Source: Haloferula luteola (GTDB lineage Bacteria > Verrucomicrobiota > Verrucomicrobiia > Verrucomicrobiales > Akkermansiaceae). From it: 64,000 nucleotides of DNA. Position numbers and translations under genes: made by a program. The notes under the pieces are model-generated. The model saw nothing but the letters and a program-made list of their open reading frames with translations, was not told the origin of the DNA and ran no database searches. This document shows positions 9,199 through 18,560 of this stretch, piece after piece. Positions within the stretch are counted from its first letter, which is position 1; the number at the start of each line of letters is the position of its first letter. The DNA lies in the NCBI RefSeq assembly GCF_014201715.1, contig NZ_JACHFD010000015.1, positions 1 to 64,000 on the forward strand. Reading direction: 5' to 3'.

Positions 9199-9432
9199 GC
9201 CGGGAAACTGGGCCGGATCCCCAGGATTTCCAAACGGATATTCCCTGAATCCTGATTCCCCTCTTCATGCGCCCGATTCGAAGGCACCTCGTTCAAGAAC
9301 CGTTTCCCCATGACGCCTTACCCCTCCATCGTGGGGGCTTTCCCCTTGTCGCCCCTTCGCAAAGCCGGTCACCTAGTCGGCCACCCGGTATCAACCCCCG
9401 GGTGCCCCAACTCAACCCCATATCAACCCAAG

Positions 9433-10389
9433 ATGAAAACCCATCCCTGGATGTGGTCGCTCGCATGCGGCTGCATCGCTGGTTCCTTGCAGGCCAGCAC
9501 CGTCGCCTACTGGCGTTTCGAAGAAGGCTCCGCCGGGTCAAACGTCGATCGCAATGGTCAAGCCGACGGAACCTACTACGGTGCGATCACCGACGTTTCC
9601 GGTAACGGCTACAACCTGTCCACATGGTCCGATGGTGGAAATGCAGGCTACGCCTACAATTCGAATGTTGGAGGTGCCTACGTCAATGGCGTGGCGAACA
9701 ACCTGAGCGTCCGCAACACGGGTGGAGGCCCCGCCATGTGGACGGAGACGGGAAGCGCACTGCAAACCATGACTTTTGCGACCTTCACCATTGAGGTGAG
9801 CTTCAAACTCGAGAACGGCGGCTGGCGCACCATCATCGGTCGGGATTCCCAAGGCGCCGCCACCATCAACGGCGACTTGGCGGCCCTCTATCTGCAGGCG
9901 ACTCCTGACAACGCTCTGGCCATCAAATTTGCGGACGTCACCGGCGTCTGGCACGATGCGACCTCCGCCACCAACATTTTCACCAGCTTCGACTTCGCAT
10001 CTGACAATGCCGGAGACACGGCTCCGTGGTACAGCGCTTCCGCCGTGAGTGATGGATCGACGCTTTCCCTCTACCTCCGCGATGTCGACGCGGGGGGCGG
10101 TTGGAGCCTCATCGCATCCACTGATATGACCCTGAGTGGCAGCACCGACACCACCATGACTGCCGGCACCGGCGACGGTGGCGACTGGGATGCGGGGAAC
10201 TTCTCCATTGGCCGCGGCCTCTATGGAGGTGGCCATGGCGACCGCGCCTATGGATTCATCGACGAAGTTCGCATTTCGGATGAGGCTCTGACCCCCTCGG
10301 GCTTCCTCACTCTTTCATCCGTTCCTGAGCCGAGCCTGACTCTCCTCAGTGCACTGGGAGGGCTGGCTCTCCTGCGCCGTCGGCGCTAA
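9433..10389 (+). CDS. PEP-CTERM protein with LamG/concanavalin-like domain
   Basis: 318 residues from the ATG at 9433, chosen because it gives a signal peptide (MKTHPWMWSLACGCIAGSLQ then AS). The mature part starts with STVAYWRFEEG, typical of LamG-like lectin/glucanase folds, and has the FTIEVSFKLENGGWRTIIGR core strand segment and the late FSIGRGL...GFIDEVRISDEAL segment. It ends with VPEPSLTLLSALGGLALLRR, a PEP-CTERM signal for exosortase processing and surface or extracellular-matrix delivery. It sits on the opposite strand inside the men gene set. Ligand unknown. Confidence 0.85.
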   Translation: MKTHPWMWSLACGCIAGSLQASTVAYWRFEEGSAGSNVDRNGQADGTYYGAITDVSGNGYNLSTWSDGGNAGYAYNSNVGGAYVNGVANNLSVRNTGGGPAMWTETGSALQTMTFATFTIEVSFKLENGGWRTIIGRDSQGAATINGDLAALYLQATPDNALAIKFADVTGVWHDATSATNIFTSFDFASDNAGDTAPWYSASAVSDGSTLSLYLRDVDAGGGWSLIASTDMTLSGSTDTTMTAGTGDGGDWDAGNFSIGRGLYGGGHGDRAYGFIDEVRISDEALTPSGFLTLSSVPEPSLTLLSALGGLALLRRRR

Positions 10390-10417
10390 GCCCTGATCCG
10401 GTTCGATTGGCTTCATG

Positions 10418-10453
10418 ACCCGGGGTGGAACGATCCGCCCCGGGTATTTTTTT
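10418..10453 (+). terminator. Rho-independent terminator of the LamG PEP-CTERM gene
   Basis: Stem ACCCGGGG (10418-10425) pairs with CCCCGGGT (10438-10445) and is followed by A and seven T. It lies about 30 bases after the stop codon. There is no T-run on the other side, so it serves the plus strand only. Confidence 0.85.
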
Positions 10454-10466
10454 GGGGATTGAGGAT

Positions 10467-11345
10467 CTATGGCCCGAACACTGCCGCCAAATGGAAAGCC
10501 CCGGCGAACGCCACCAACTGGAGCCCTCCCATGGCAAGTAGCCGATTCATGCCCGGGCCTTCGTCCATTGAGAGCGCTCCCCAGCTGATTCGCATTCCCA
10601 ATGTCAGCACGGGAAGCACCGCCAATAGCAACCAAGGCAACCCTATTACCAACCACAAGATTGCCAAGAGCACGGGGATTTTCACTTCTGCCCAGATCAA
10701 CAACCGCGCGACCTTCGGCCCCCATCGCACCGCCAGCGTGTGCTTGCCCGTCGTCGCGTCCTCAATTCGATCCCGCAAGTTGTTGATGGAAATCAGCACA
10801 GCGGAAAGGAAGCCTACCTGAAGGCCTAGCAAAAGGGCTTCCCAACGCCATTCCCGCAGTTGGATGAAAACGGTGCCCATGACCGCCACGATCCCAAAAA
10901 AGAGGATCACAAACACTTCTCCCATCCCCCGGTAGGCCAGGGGAAAAGGTCCGCCCGTGTATCCATACGCAAGGTAAATCGAAATCGCACCCATCGCCAG
11001 AATCGGCCACCCCGCCGCCTGATAGAGAGGCACTCCGAAGGCCACGGTGAGCAGCAGAAAAACCCCGCCGCCCATCATCACCGTACGCGGGGTCATCAGG
11101 CCACTGGCGGTCACTCGCTGCGGACCGACCCGACGTTCCGTATCGGCACCCTTGGCCGAATCGATCGCGTCGTTGAAGAAGTTCGTGGCAATTTGAATGC
11201 ACAGAGCCCCGAGCACGGTGCACACCCCGAGCAGCGGGCTCCAAGCACCACTCAATTTCCAAGCCAACACGCAGCCCGCCCACACCGGGACCACCGCAGC
11301 GGGCAAGGTTTTCGGGCGGGTCGCCAAAAGGATCGCCTTGATCAT
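10467..11345 (-). CDS. menA: 1,4-Dihydroxy-2-naphthoate polyprenyltransferase, MenA
   Basis: 292 residues from the ATG at 11345; the longer open frame reads back into menB. It is an integral membrane UbiA-type prenyltransferase with about eight hydrophobic segments. The first Asp-rich motif is NFFNDAIDSAKGAD and the second is seen in NNLRDRIEDATTGK. It attaches the isoprenoid chain to DHNA. It starts 13 bases after menB stops, so the three men genes are co-transcribed. Confidence 0.93.
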   Translation of the reverse strand: MIKAILLATRPKTLPAAVVPVWAGCVLAWKLSGAWSPLLGVCTVLGALCIQIATNFFNDAIDSAKGADTERRVGPQRVTASGLMTPRTVMMGGGVFLLLTVAFGVPLYQAAGWPILAMGAISIYLAYGYTGGPFPLAYRGMGEVFVILFFGIVAVMGTVFIQLREWRWEALLLGLQVGFLSAVLISINNLRDRIEDATTGKHTLAVRWGPKVARLLIWAEVKIPVLLAILWLVIGLPWLLLAVLPVLTLGMRISWGALSMDEGPGMNRLLAMGGLQLVAFAGAFHLAAVFGP

Positions 11346-11358
11346 CGCCAGTTGCTGC

Positions 11359-12174
11359 TCAGGGGACCCGCGGGAACTTCGAGAAGTCCGGCTTCCGCTT
11401 CTCCACAAATGCGTTTTTCCCCTCCTTGGCTTCCTCACTCATGTAGTAGAGCAGGGTGGCATTTCCGGCGAGATCGAGCAGCCCCATCTGACCATCACAG
11501 TCGGCGTTCAAGCACGCCTTCAAGCAGCGCAGCGCGAGGGGCGAGTGAGCCAACATTTCGCGGCACCATTGGAGCGTTTCTGCTTCCAAGCTTTCCAGGG
11601 GAACCACCGTGTTCACGAGGCCCATTTCGAGCGCTTGCTGCGCATCGTACTGGCGGCACAAATACCAAATCTCACGCGCCTTCTTTTGGCCCACGATGCG
11701 CGCCAAATAGCTCGATCCTAAGCCTCCATCAAAAGAGCCCACCTTGGGGCCGGTTTGGCCAAAACGGGCATTCTCGGCAGCAATCGTCAAATCGCACACC
11801 ACATGCAACACGTGCCCACCACCAATCGCATAGCCGGCAACCATCGCCACCACCGGCTTGGGCATCTGCCGGATCTTCTTTTGCACATCGAGGATATTCA
11901 GCCGGGGGACGCCATCATCTCCGACATAGCCCGCATGTCCGCGCACCTTTTGATCTCCCCCGGAACAGAAAGCCAAATCTCCTTCGCCCGTCAGGATGAC
12001 CACCCCGACCTGAGGGTCTTCGTGCGCCATCTCAAAGGCAATGAGCATCTCCTTCACCGTCTGCGGACGGAAGGCATTGCGCACTTCCGGGCGGTTGATG
12101 GTGATCTTGGCGATCTGGCCCTCATCCGTCGTTTCGTAACGAATGTCCTCAAATTCACGCACTGCGGTCCACAT
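11359..12174 (-). CDS. menB: 1,4-Dihydroxy-2-naphthoyl-CoA synthase, MenB
   Basis: 271 residues, crotonase fold. Family-specific motifs are plain: [35 protein letters not shown] (oxyanion hole Gly), and [20 protein letters not shown]. The C-terminal [11 protein letters not shown] matches MenB ends. It catalyses ring closure of OSB-CoA. It lies between menH (17-base gap) and menA. Confidence 0.96.
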   Translation of the reverse strand: MWTAVREFEDIRYETTDEGQIAKITINRPEVRNAFRPQTVKEMLIAFEMAHEDPQVGVVILTGEGDLAFCSGGDQKVRGHAGYVGDDGVPRLNILDVQKKIRQMPKPVVAMVAGYAIGGGHVLHVVCDLTIAAENARFGQTGPKVGSFDGGLGSSYLARIVGQKKAREIWYLCRQYDAQQALEMGLVNTVVPLESLEAETLQWCREMLAHSPLALRCLKACLNADCDGQMGLLDLAGNATLLYYMSEEAKEGKNAFVEKRKPDFSKFPRVP

Positions 12175-12191
12175 GACGCCGCGAGTGTGAC

Positions 12192-12914
12192 CTAGGAAAC
12201 CGACCGCTCAAGGAATTCTCCCACCCGGGACGGAAACTGCGAAGATTCCCACGGCACCCGATGCCCGGATCCCGGAGCCAACCAGCCATCAAATCCCCCA
12301 CAGGCCACGGCGCGTTCGGCCAGAGCACGGAACTTTCCATCCTCCTCACCCGCCACCCATAACAACGGAACTCGAATCCCCAGCAAGCTCCCCCAAAGCG
12401 GATCTTGGGCCCCCAACGACCAGTCGACAAAGCTGCGTGCCACCGAGGCACGCCGAAGTTCCAGCTTCGATCGATCCCCCCAGCGCAATTCCGTGGCACT
12501 GGAACCTCGATCGAGCACCGCCTGCCGATTCCATGCCTCCAAGAATTCGGACCACGGACTCTTCAATGCACGGGCGGCCCACTCGGCATCCCGGGCCCGT
12601 CGAGTCGCTCTCTCTGTCAGGTCTTCAAGCCCTGGATGCGCGGAAATGACTACGGCGGCATCCCAACTTCCTCCCCCCATCAGGGCATGCAATGCCAGAC
12701 GACCTCCCATCGAATAGCCCATCAAGACCTTCCGCCCCGAGCGCGCCGCGGCCTCGTCGTTCAGCGCCCTGCCAAACTCCCTAAGCGACATTGGGCAGCA
12801 GTCGAGAAATCGCCACAGATCGACCCTTTTCACCGCCCATCCCGGGACCGAAAACCCCCGCCAATCTTCCGCCATCCCCACGCCTCCGTGGAGGCACCAG
12901 AGGGTTCCTTCCAT
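12192..12914 (-). CDS. menH: Alpha/beta hydrolase, probable MenH (SHCHC synthase)
   Basis: 240 residues. The oxyanion region [12 protein letters not shown] is near the start, the nucleophile elbow is [13 protein letters not shown] with Ser at about 88, and the catalytic His is in [10 protein letters not shown] near the end. A charged Arg-rich cap ([16 protein letters not shown]) fits MenH, which binds acidic substrates. Position as first gene of menH-menB-menA supports the role, eliminating pyruvate from SEPHCHC. A general hydrolase is the alternative. menD and menF are not in the window. Confidence 0.8.
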   Translation of the reverse strand: MEGTLWCLHGGVGMAEDWRGFSVPGWAVKRVDLWRFLDCCPMSLREFGRALNDEAAARSGRKVLMGYSMGGRLALHALMGGGSWDAAVVISAHPGLEDLTERATRRARDAEWAARALKSPWSEFLEAWNRQAVLDRGSSATELRWGDRSKLELRRASVARSFVDWSLGAQDPLWGSLLGIRVPLLWVAGEEDGKFRALAERAVACGGFDGWLAPGSGHRVPWESSQFPSRVGEFLERSVS

Positions 12915-12970
12915 GGCCCGACCCTCCGACTTCCCAAGTCATCTGGCAAGCTTGCCGAGGCACTCACCCG

Positions 12971-15460
12971 TCAAACCTTTGCATCCCCGGCTCCACCCCA
13001 ATGCAAGCGCACGACCCGATCCAATTCCGCCGGAGTGATCGGCTTCGCCAAATAATCGTCCATCCCCGCCGCCAGGGCCACCTCCCGGTCCTCGCTGAAG
13101 GCGTGTGCCGAGAGACCGATGATCACCGCGCGATGGCGTCCTTGATGTTCCTCTTCCGCCCGAATCCGTCGAGTGACCTCCAACCCATCCATCCCCGGCA
13201 TCTCCACATCCATGAAAATCAACCGACAAGAGATCTCCGCGGACCGATGAAGAGCTTCCAAGCCTCCCCCTGCCTCCACCACTTGAAGCCCCTGCCGTTT
13301 CAGCAACGCACCCAACAAAGAACGGTTCACCTCGTTGTCATCGACGATCATCACCTCCCCTGAGCTCTCTGCTGGAGGATCGGCAGGTGGGGCCGCGGGA
13401 GATCCCTCCGTGGACGCCCCCTCCATGGCTTTGATCAACCAAGCAGCAGGATCCTTTTCAAATCGATCATCCGCGCCCGGACGAGGCCACCAGACACACG
13501 GGACGGGTGGGCTCTGCGACCTCGCCGCTGTGGCGACAGCCTCATCCCATGGGCCCTCGCCCATGCTCACCACCAAGGTCGGACGAGTAGAACGCATTTC
13601 ATGCACCGCATCCGCAGAGTCCGTCACCATCCGCAACGTGGCCCCCAGTTCATCGACCGCATGCAGCAACCTCGCATCCGGCTCGCCACCGATCCAAAGG
13701 ATTCTCCCCCCGGGTTTGACCGGTGCCGTGCCCTCTGGAACCTCAGGCAATCGAATCTCAAAGAAAAAGCCGCTGCCCTTTCCCGGCTCACTGGTGAAAT
13801 CGATCATTCCACCCATCTGGTCGACGATCCGCTTACAGATCGCCAATCCCAATCCACTCCCTTCGTAGGACCGGCTGCTCGACCGATCAATCTGGCTGAA
13901 CGGCGAAAACAACAACTCACGCTGCTCAGGATCGACGCCAATTCCCGTGTCCACCACCTCAAAGCGCAAGGTCTGCCGTTCCCCTCGTTGGACCCGGATC
14001 GAAACTCCCCCCTGCTGGGTGAATTTGATCGCATTCCCGACCAAATTGAACAGCACCTGCCGCACTCGAGGGCCATCCCCTCGAACCTGCGCGGGCACTC
14101 CCGGGTCCATTCGCTCCTCAAAAGTCAAACCCTTCCCTTGCGCAGCAGAGGACAAGAGCTCCACCACTTCAGCCACCATCGCCGCAGGTGAGAACTCGTC
14201 ATGCCGCAGCTTCAGAGCCCCCGCCTCCAGCCGCGAAAAATCCAGAATATCATTGAGCAAGGTCAACAGATGATCCCCGCACTTCAGCACGATATCAATG
14301 TGCCGTTGCTGCTCCCCATCCAGACCCGATTGTTTCAGCAATCCCGCGTAGCCCAGCACCCCGTGCAAGGGAGTGCGGATTTCATGGCTCATGGCCGCAA
14401 CGAAATCGCTCTTCACCCGTGTCGCCAATTCTGCCTCCCGCCGCGCCGTCACTTCCGCCTCCTCTGACTTGCGGATCCTTGCATACGTGATCCCAAACCA
14501 CGTCCCCATCAACACCACTGCCCCCAAAAATACTGCCAGCAAAAACCCGGACAAACGGTGCAGACTGGCCAAATGCCGTTCCTCTTCCGTCGAAAAGACC
14601 AAACCCATCGGCACCCCGGCGAGACTCACCGGATTGAATACCGAAATCACCTTCCGCGGCTCCGGAAAAAACACCTCATGAGCTCGGATACCTTCCAACC
14701 CGTCATCCAGCAACTGCCGGAAATAATCCATGCTGTCCTCCGTGACGCGAAAAGTCGATGACCGTTCAGGAGACAAGGGATGGCGAATCAAATCCGGTTT
14801 GAAATCCGGTCGGATCGACCAGATCCACAAATCCGATTGCCCCATCAAGTAACTTTCCAATCCGGATCGCAGAAACTCCCGGTGGCGCACGACCAAATGC
14901 CCGGCCGCCACCGGAGAATCCATTCCTTTGGGCAGCCATTCCGACAGCACCAGGAACTCCCCCTCGTGCCGCACGCGTGGTGTCCTCAGCCCGGACCATT
15001 GGGAGGGAATCGGACGAACCTGAGAAACACTCAAATAATTCCCAGGAAGAATCCGAATATCAAAAGACCCGCCATCCCGCAGATCCACCGTGATCCGGTC
15101 CACCCACTCCTGATGCCGGGCAAAGAAGCGCCGCACCAAGGCTTGGTTGCGACGGCTCTCCTCCGACGTGTCCCCCTTGCTCTGATAGCTGTGAAAAGCA
15201 TCCAATGACACCAGCAGCCGAAAATCGTCATGCAGCCCCTCAAACTGACTCTCCAAATGCCGTGAAGCACCCGCCGTGAAGGCCTTCAAGCGAGTCGTTG
15301 CTGCCGTCGTCTCCGCCCGCATGATTCGGCTCGAAAAGAACAACGCCACCGTCAAAAACAGCAACGAGAAGGCCAGCACATACCACAGGTTCAATGATCG
15401 CGAGAACCGAGCCACGCGACCCAGGGGCACCTCTCCACCCGATGGAGCTTTCTCCTTCAT
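12971..15460 (-). CDS. Hybrid sensor histidine kinase with two C-terminal receiver-like domains
   Basis: 829 residues from the ATG at 15460, which overlaps the upstream stop (ATGA). Transmembrane helices at about 24-42 and 304-326 bracket a periplasmic sensor region of some 260 residues. HisKA follows with the phosphoacceptor in AMSHEIRTPLHG (His near 359), then the HATPase with N, G1 and G2 boxes (NLVGNAIKF, DTGIGV, GSGLGLAI). A first receiver-like stretch (about 590-690) starts GRILWIGGEPDARLLHAV but has no phosphorylatable Asp. The last domain is canonical: VMIVDDNEVN, LIFMDVEMPGMDG, LSAHAF and a K in YLAKPI. It is the membrane kinase of the phosphorelay operon. Confidence 0.93.
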   Translation of the reverse strand: MKEKAPSGGEVPLGRVARFSRSLNLWYVLAFSLLFLTVALFFSSRIMRAETTAATTRLKAFTAGASRHLESQFEGLHDDFRLLVSLDAFHSYQSKGDTSEESRRNQALVRRFFARHQEWVDRITVDLRDGGSFDIRILPGNYLSVSQVRPIPSQWSGLRTPRVRHEGEFLVLSEWLPKGMDSPVAAGHLVVRHREFLRSGLESYLMGQSDLWIWSIRPDFKPDLIRHPLSPERSSTFRVTEDSMDYFRQLLDDGLEGIRAHEVFFPEPRKVISVFNPVSLAGVPMGLVFSTEEERHLASLHRLSGFLLAVFLGAVVLMGTWFGITYARIRKSEEAEVTARREAELATRVKSDFVAAMSHEIRTPLHGVLGYAGLLKQSGLDGEQQRHIDIVLKCGDHLLTLLNDILDFSRLEAGALKLRHDEFSPAAMVAEVVELLSSAAQGKGLTFEERMDPGVPAQVRGDGPRVRQVLFNLVGNAIKFTQQGGVSIRVQRGERQTLRFEVVDTGIGVDPEQRELLFSPFSQIDRSSSRSYEGSGLGLAICKRIVDQMGGMIDFTSEPGKGSGFFFEIRLPEVPEGTAPVKPGGRILWIGGEPDARLLHAVDELGATLRMVTDSADAVHEMRSTRPTLVVSMGEGPWDEAVATAARSQSPPVPCVWWPRPGADDRFEKDPAAWLIKAMEGASTEGSPAAPPADPPAESSGEVMIVDDNEVNRSLLGALLKRQGLQVVEAGGGLEALHRSAEISCRLIFMDVEMPGMDGLEVTRRIRAEEEHQGRHRAVIIGLSAHAFSEDREVALAAGMDDYLAKPITPAELDRVVRLHWGGAGDAKV

Positions 15461-16530
15461 TCCATCACGCTGAAGGCCAGCATCTTCCAGCGCAGGTGAC
15501 GAATGTCGCGGACATGCACCGCCCACCGCCGATCATCCAAATTCAGCTCAGCCTGCGAACATCCGGGAGCCAAGACCTCCCGGCCCATTGACCGAATCTC
15601 TGCCGAGCTGTTCTTGAGCAAATTGTAGTGCCCTGATCGAAAAATATCCGAACGCACCGTGTCCACATATCGATGGTTCTTGAGCGGGGGCAACCGCAGT
15701 ACCTGAATCATCGCCTCCCCCGTTGCCACCACCGTCCCATCCTCCGCCAAGAGGAGGAAAAACCGATTCTCCTTCTCCAAATCCAGCTCCCTCACCAGAG
15801 CCTCAATGGTGATGTCCAAGCCACAAACCCCTTCGAGTTGATCGCCTACATACACCGGTGCCACACACGACACCATCCATCCCCGTCCTGCCGGATCCAC
15901 GTAAGGCTCGTTCACCCACACGGCCGTGCGATCCGGGTTATGTCGCGCATCCGCTAGATAGTAAAAATTGTAGTCGGGAATGATCATTCCCGCCGGATAC
16001 TGAATCAACACATCGAAAGGCGGGTAGATGCGGTTGAAGCTATGCCGATCATTGTAGTAGGCCTGAACGACCGGAAGGTGCTCTTCCACCACGGATTTCA
16101 ACCCCGGGTCGACGGCCTCCGTCGCCAGCACCACCGCCTCAATCTCCGGGGACATCGGGACCGCTCCAGAAACAAAAACCGCAGGCTCTCCCGACGCGAT
16201 CGCATCCGGGCGATAAACAACTCCCTCCGCCGAAACCGCGTATTCCGACAAGTCGCGCCCCTCCGATAACTCCTGCAACCTGCCATAGGCATCGGCCACC
16301 TTCGCCACCAACTCCAGGCACTGAGCTTCCGTCTCCATCACCGAGGCCTCCAATCGGGCCGCCAACTCATCGAGCAAGGGCGGACGAGCGGCCATCGCCA
16401 CCTTGCGCCGACATCCGACCCAGATCGGAATCATGCACCCCCCGAGCCCGATGATCCAGACACGGCGGCTCAGCTTGCCCGGGGAACCATCGGGCTTCGA
16501 AGCAAAACGTCGTACCAATGGATCCTTCAT
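15457..16530 (-). CDS. Membrane-anchored sensor protein with PDC/dCache-like domain
   Basis: 357 residues. One N-terminal membrane anchor (VWIIGLGGCMIPIWVGC, possibly a lipobox-like end) is followed by an extracytoplasmic PDC/dCache-like domain: the strand-rich FNRIYPPFDVLIQYPAG segment, RTAVWVNEPYVDPAGRGWMV, then VAPVYVGDQLEGVCGLDITI, a typical Cache ending. There is no kinase or signalling domain, so it must signal through a partner. It overlaps the kinase downstream and the Hpt gene upstream by four bases each. It may be a ligand-binding subunit for the kinase. Confidence 0.75.
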   Translation of the reverse strand: MKDPLVRRFASKPDGSPGKLSRRVWIIGLGGCMIPIWVGCRRKVAMAARPPLLDELAARLEASVMETEAQCLELVAKVADAYGRLQELSEGRDLSEYAVSAEGVVYRPDAIASGEPAVFVSGAVPMSPEIEAVVLATEAVDPGLKSVVEEHLPVVQAYYNDRHSFNRIYPPFDVLIQYPAGMIIPDYNFYYLADARHNPDRTAVWVNEPYVDPAGRGWMVSCVAPVYVGDQLEGVCGLDITIEALVRELDLEKENRFFLLLAEDGTVVATGEAMIQVLRLPPLKNHRYVDTVRSDIFRSGHYNLLKNSSAEIRSMGREVLAPGCSQAELNLDDRRWAVHVRDIRHLRWKMLAFSVME

Positions 16531-16889
16531 GCAGGGTGACTCGCAAGGTTCTTCAGGAACAACTCCGCTTCGTCAAGAGAGGCCTCCATGGCCTGTCGCA
16601 CCCAAGGATCTTCCTTCCCGCCCTGCGCGATGCCGGCTTCCAACCGGGCAAATTCCGCAGCCAAACTCTTCAGGCCCACCGCCGCCACCGATCCCTTCAG
16701 CCGGTGCGCCAAGCTTCGTCGCGCATCCGCCTCCAGCACTTCTCCTCCGTCTCCACGCCACTGTCTCCACCCCTCGTTCGCCTGCCGGAGCGCACGCTCC
16801 GCCAAGGACAGGAACTCATCCACCCCCAGCGCCTCGATCAAGGCTCCAATCAAATCTCCGTCGAGACCCTTTGCAGGAGAAATCTTCAT
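16527..16889 (-). CDS. Stand-alone Hpt phosphotransfer protein
   Basis: 120 residues. The Hpt signature AHRLKGSVAAVGL gives the phosphorylatable His at about 62, within a four-helix arrangement and a C-terminal helix (ASLDEAELFLKNL). It would move phosphate from the kinase receiver to the response regulator. Start and stop overlap or abut its neighbours: 12 bases from the regulator stop and a four-base overlap with the sensor gene. Confidence 0.88.
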   Translation of the reverse strand: MKISPAKGLDGDLIGALIEALGVDEFLSLAERALRQANEGWRQWRGDGGEVLEADARRSLAHRLKGSVAAVGLKSLAAEFARLEAGIAQGGKEDPWVRQAMEASLDEAELFLKNLASHPA

Positions 16890-16901
16890 CTCACACCCTC
16901 C

Positions 16902-18287
16902 TCAAAATTTCATCTCCCGCAATTCGTGGCGGTCCAACATGTTGTAAACCGTCCGCAGACTCACCCCTAAGGCCTTCGCGGCCCGCCGCCGATTTCCCTT
17001 CACCGCCCGCAGCGCCTGAATCAGCGCTTCCTTCTCCAGATCACGCAGTCGGTCGCTGGTCTGGCCCAATCCCGGGTCACCCAAGCGATGCCGCCAATGG
17101 GGCAGTTGCTCCTCGAAGTGAGCAGCCGTGATTTCCCCATCGAGAGCCGCAGCCAACACCGCTTTCACCGAGGCACGCACTTCAAACAAATTCGCCGGCC
17201 ATCGATAGTCTGCGATCCAATTCTTGGCCGCGCGATCCAGCATCGGGCGTTTCACCTTCTGGGCCACGCATTCTCTCGCCAAACAGTATTCCCAATAGGC
17301 GACCAAATCCTGCACCCGCTCCCGCAGCGGCGGGAGCGCCAAGTGCAACACCGAGAGTCGATAGACCAGATCCTCATCGAGTTCCGCCAATCCCAACAAC
17401 TGTCTCAGTGATCGATCACTGACCGCCACCAATCGGCAACCCGGTGGCAATGCCGCCAACTTCAACCGCTCCAACAGGGCCTCCTGAACTTCAGGATCCA
17501 AATGCTCAAAACGTCGCAAAACCACCGTCGCGGGGTGAGGCGACTCCAGCACGCCCACCCTCCGCATGTGCCCTTCCAAAGCCCCCGCCCGTTCCACCTC
17601 CCCGCCAAACAACCGACTGAACAGCTCGTCAGACGTCCCCGATCCACAATCAATCTCCACCCATTTGGCTTCCTCCGCCGTGGTCAAATCATGCACCCGC
17701 CGCGCCAACCGCACCTTGTCCAGCCCCGGCTCCCCTTCGATCAACAGCGGCCGATCGCTCACCACCGCCTGCCGAAACAACTCCCGAACCCGCAGCATGG
17801 AGGGTGACCGCCAAACAAATCCTTCATCGAATCCGATCTCGGCCGGTCTGCGCAACTCCCCTTGATCGACGATGCCTCGAATCCGCTCGAAAAACACCGC
17901 CGGCACGATGGGCTTCACCACGTAATCCACCGCCCCCGCCTTCAGGGCCCGCACCGCATCCTCCGCCCGGTCCCTTGCCGTCAGCATCACACACGGCAGT
18001 CGCGGGTATCGCCCCTGAATCTTCTGCATCAGGCCGATCCCGTCACCATCCGGAAGCCCAAGATCGAGGATCATCAAATGCCACGGACACGTCTCCCCGG
18101 CATCGCCAAGGCGATCTTCAACCTCCTCGCACGAACCAAACACATCGACCTCAAACCCAGCTTTTCCCGCCAACTTCGCCACCAGTTCCGCCGAGACACA
18201 ATCGTCCTCCACCACCATCAACCGGGATCGCAACGCTCCCCCCGGTCCCGTAGGCGTTCGACAGCTTGTCTTGGGAAAATCACTCAT
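16902..18287 (-). CDS. Response regulator of NtrC architecture with degenerate AAA+ domain
   Basis: 461 residues from the ATG at 18287. The receiver (about 20-140) is canonical: LMVVEDDCVSAEL, phospho-Asp in LMILDLGLPDGDG (about 75), MLTARD and VVKPI. The central domain aligns with sigma-54 activator ATPases but its Walker A reads GEPGLDKVRLAR instead of GESGTGKE. The GAFTGA loop is absent (VERAGALEGH in its place) and the Walker B acid is lost (TVVLRRFEHL instead of FLDEI). The C-terminus is a normal Fis-type helix-turn-helix (NRRRAAKALGVSLRTVYNML). It probably regulates as a DNA-binding protein without ATP-driven sigma-54 remodelling. First gene of the operon. Confidence 0.9.
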   Translation of the reverse strand: MSDFPKTSCRTPTGPGGALRSRLMVVEDDCVSAELVAKLAGKAGFEVDVFGSCEEVEDRLGDAGETCPWHLMILDLGLPDGDGIGLMQKIQGRYPRLPCVMLTARDRAEDAVRALKAGAVDYVVKPIVPAVFFERIRGIVDQGELRRPAEIGFDEGFVWRSPSMLRVRELFRQAVVSDRPLLIEGEPGLDKVRLARRVHDLTTAEEAKWVEIDCGSGTSDELFSRLFGGEVERAGALEGHMRRVGVLESPHPATVVLRRFEHLDPEVQEALLERLKLAALPPGCRLVAVSDRSLRQLLGLAELDEDLVYRLSVLHLALPPLRERVQDLVAYWEYCLARECVAQKVKRPMLDRAAKNWIADYRWPANLFEVRASVKAVLAAALDGEITAAHFEEQLPHWRHRLGDPGLGQTSDRLRDLEKEALIQALRAVKGNRRRAAKALGVSLRTVYNMLDRHELREMKF

Positions 18288-18560
18288 GAATCCACTGCGA
18301 CCCTCCGTCTCAAGGCCCTCCGGGGGTCGATCCTCCCTCGAAAGCCGCGGAACCTCAAATCGAAATGAGATATCGACCGAGATTGCACCCTCATCCGCCG
18401 ATGCTCGGAGTGCAAAACCTGCATGGATTCCCCCCTGCAATCCTTGGACCCTCAGGCACCTTCCCCCTCATACTCCCTCCCGCCGTCTGGGGGGACGGCC
18501 ACCAACTCGCTCCGGTCCCTCGGGACGAGAGGGCCCATCAAAAAGGCCCACCGATCGGAG

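Noticed and set aside
10860-11999. 380-codon plus-strand open frame over menA and menB
   Set aside because: It is antisense to two clearly recognised genes and its translation is low-complexity, rich in His, Arg and Pro, as expected for a shadow frame in GC-rich DNA.
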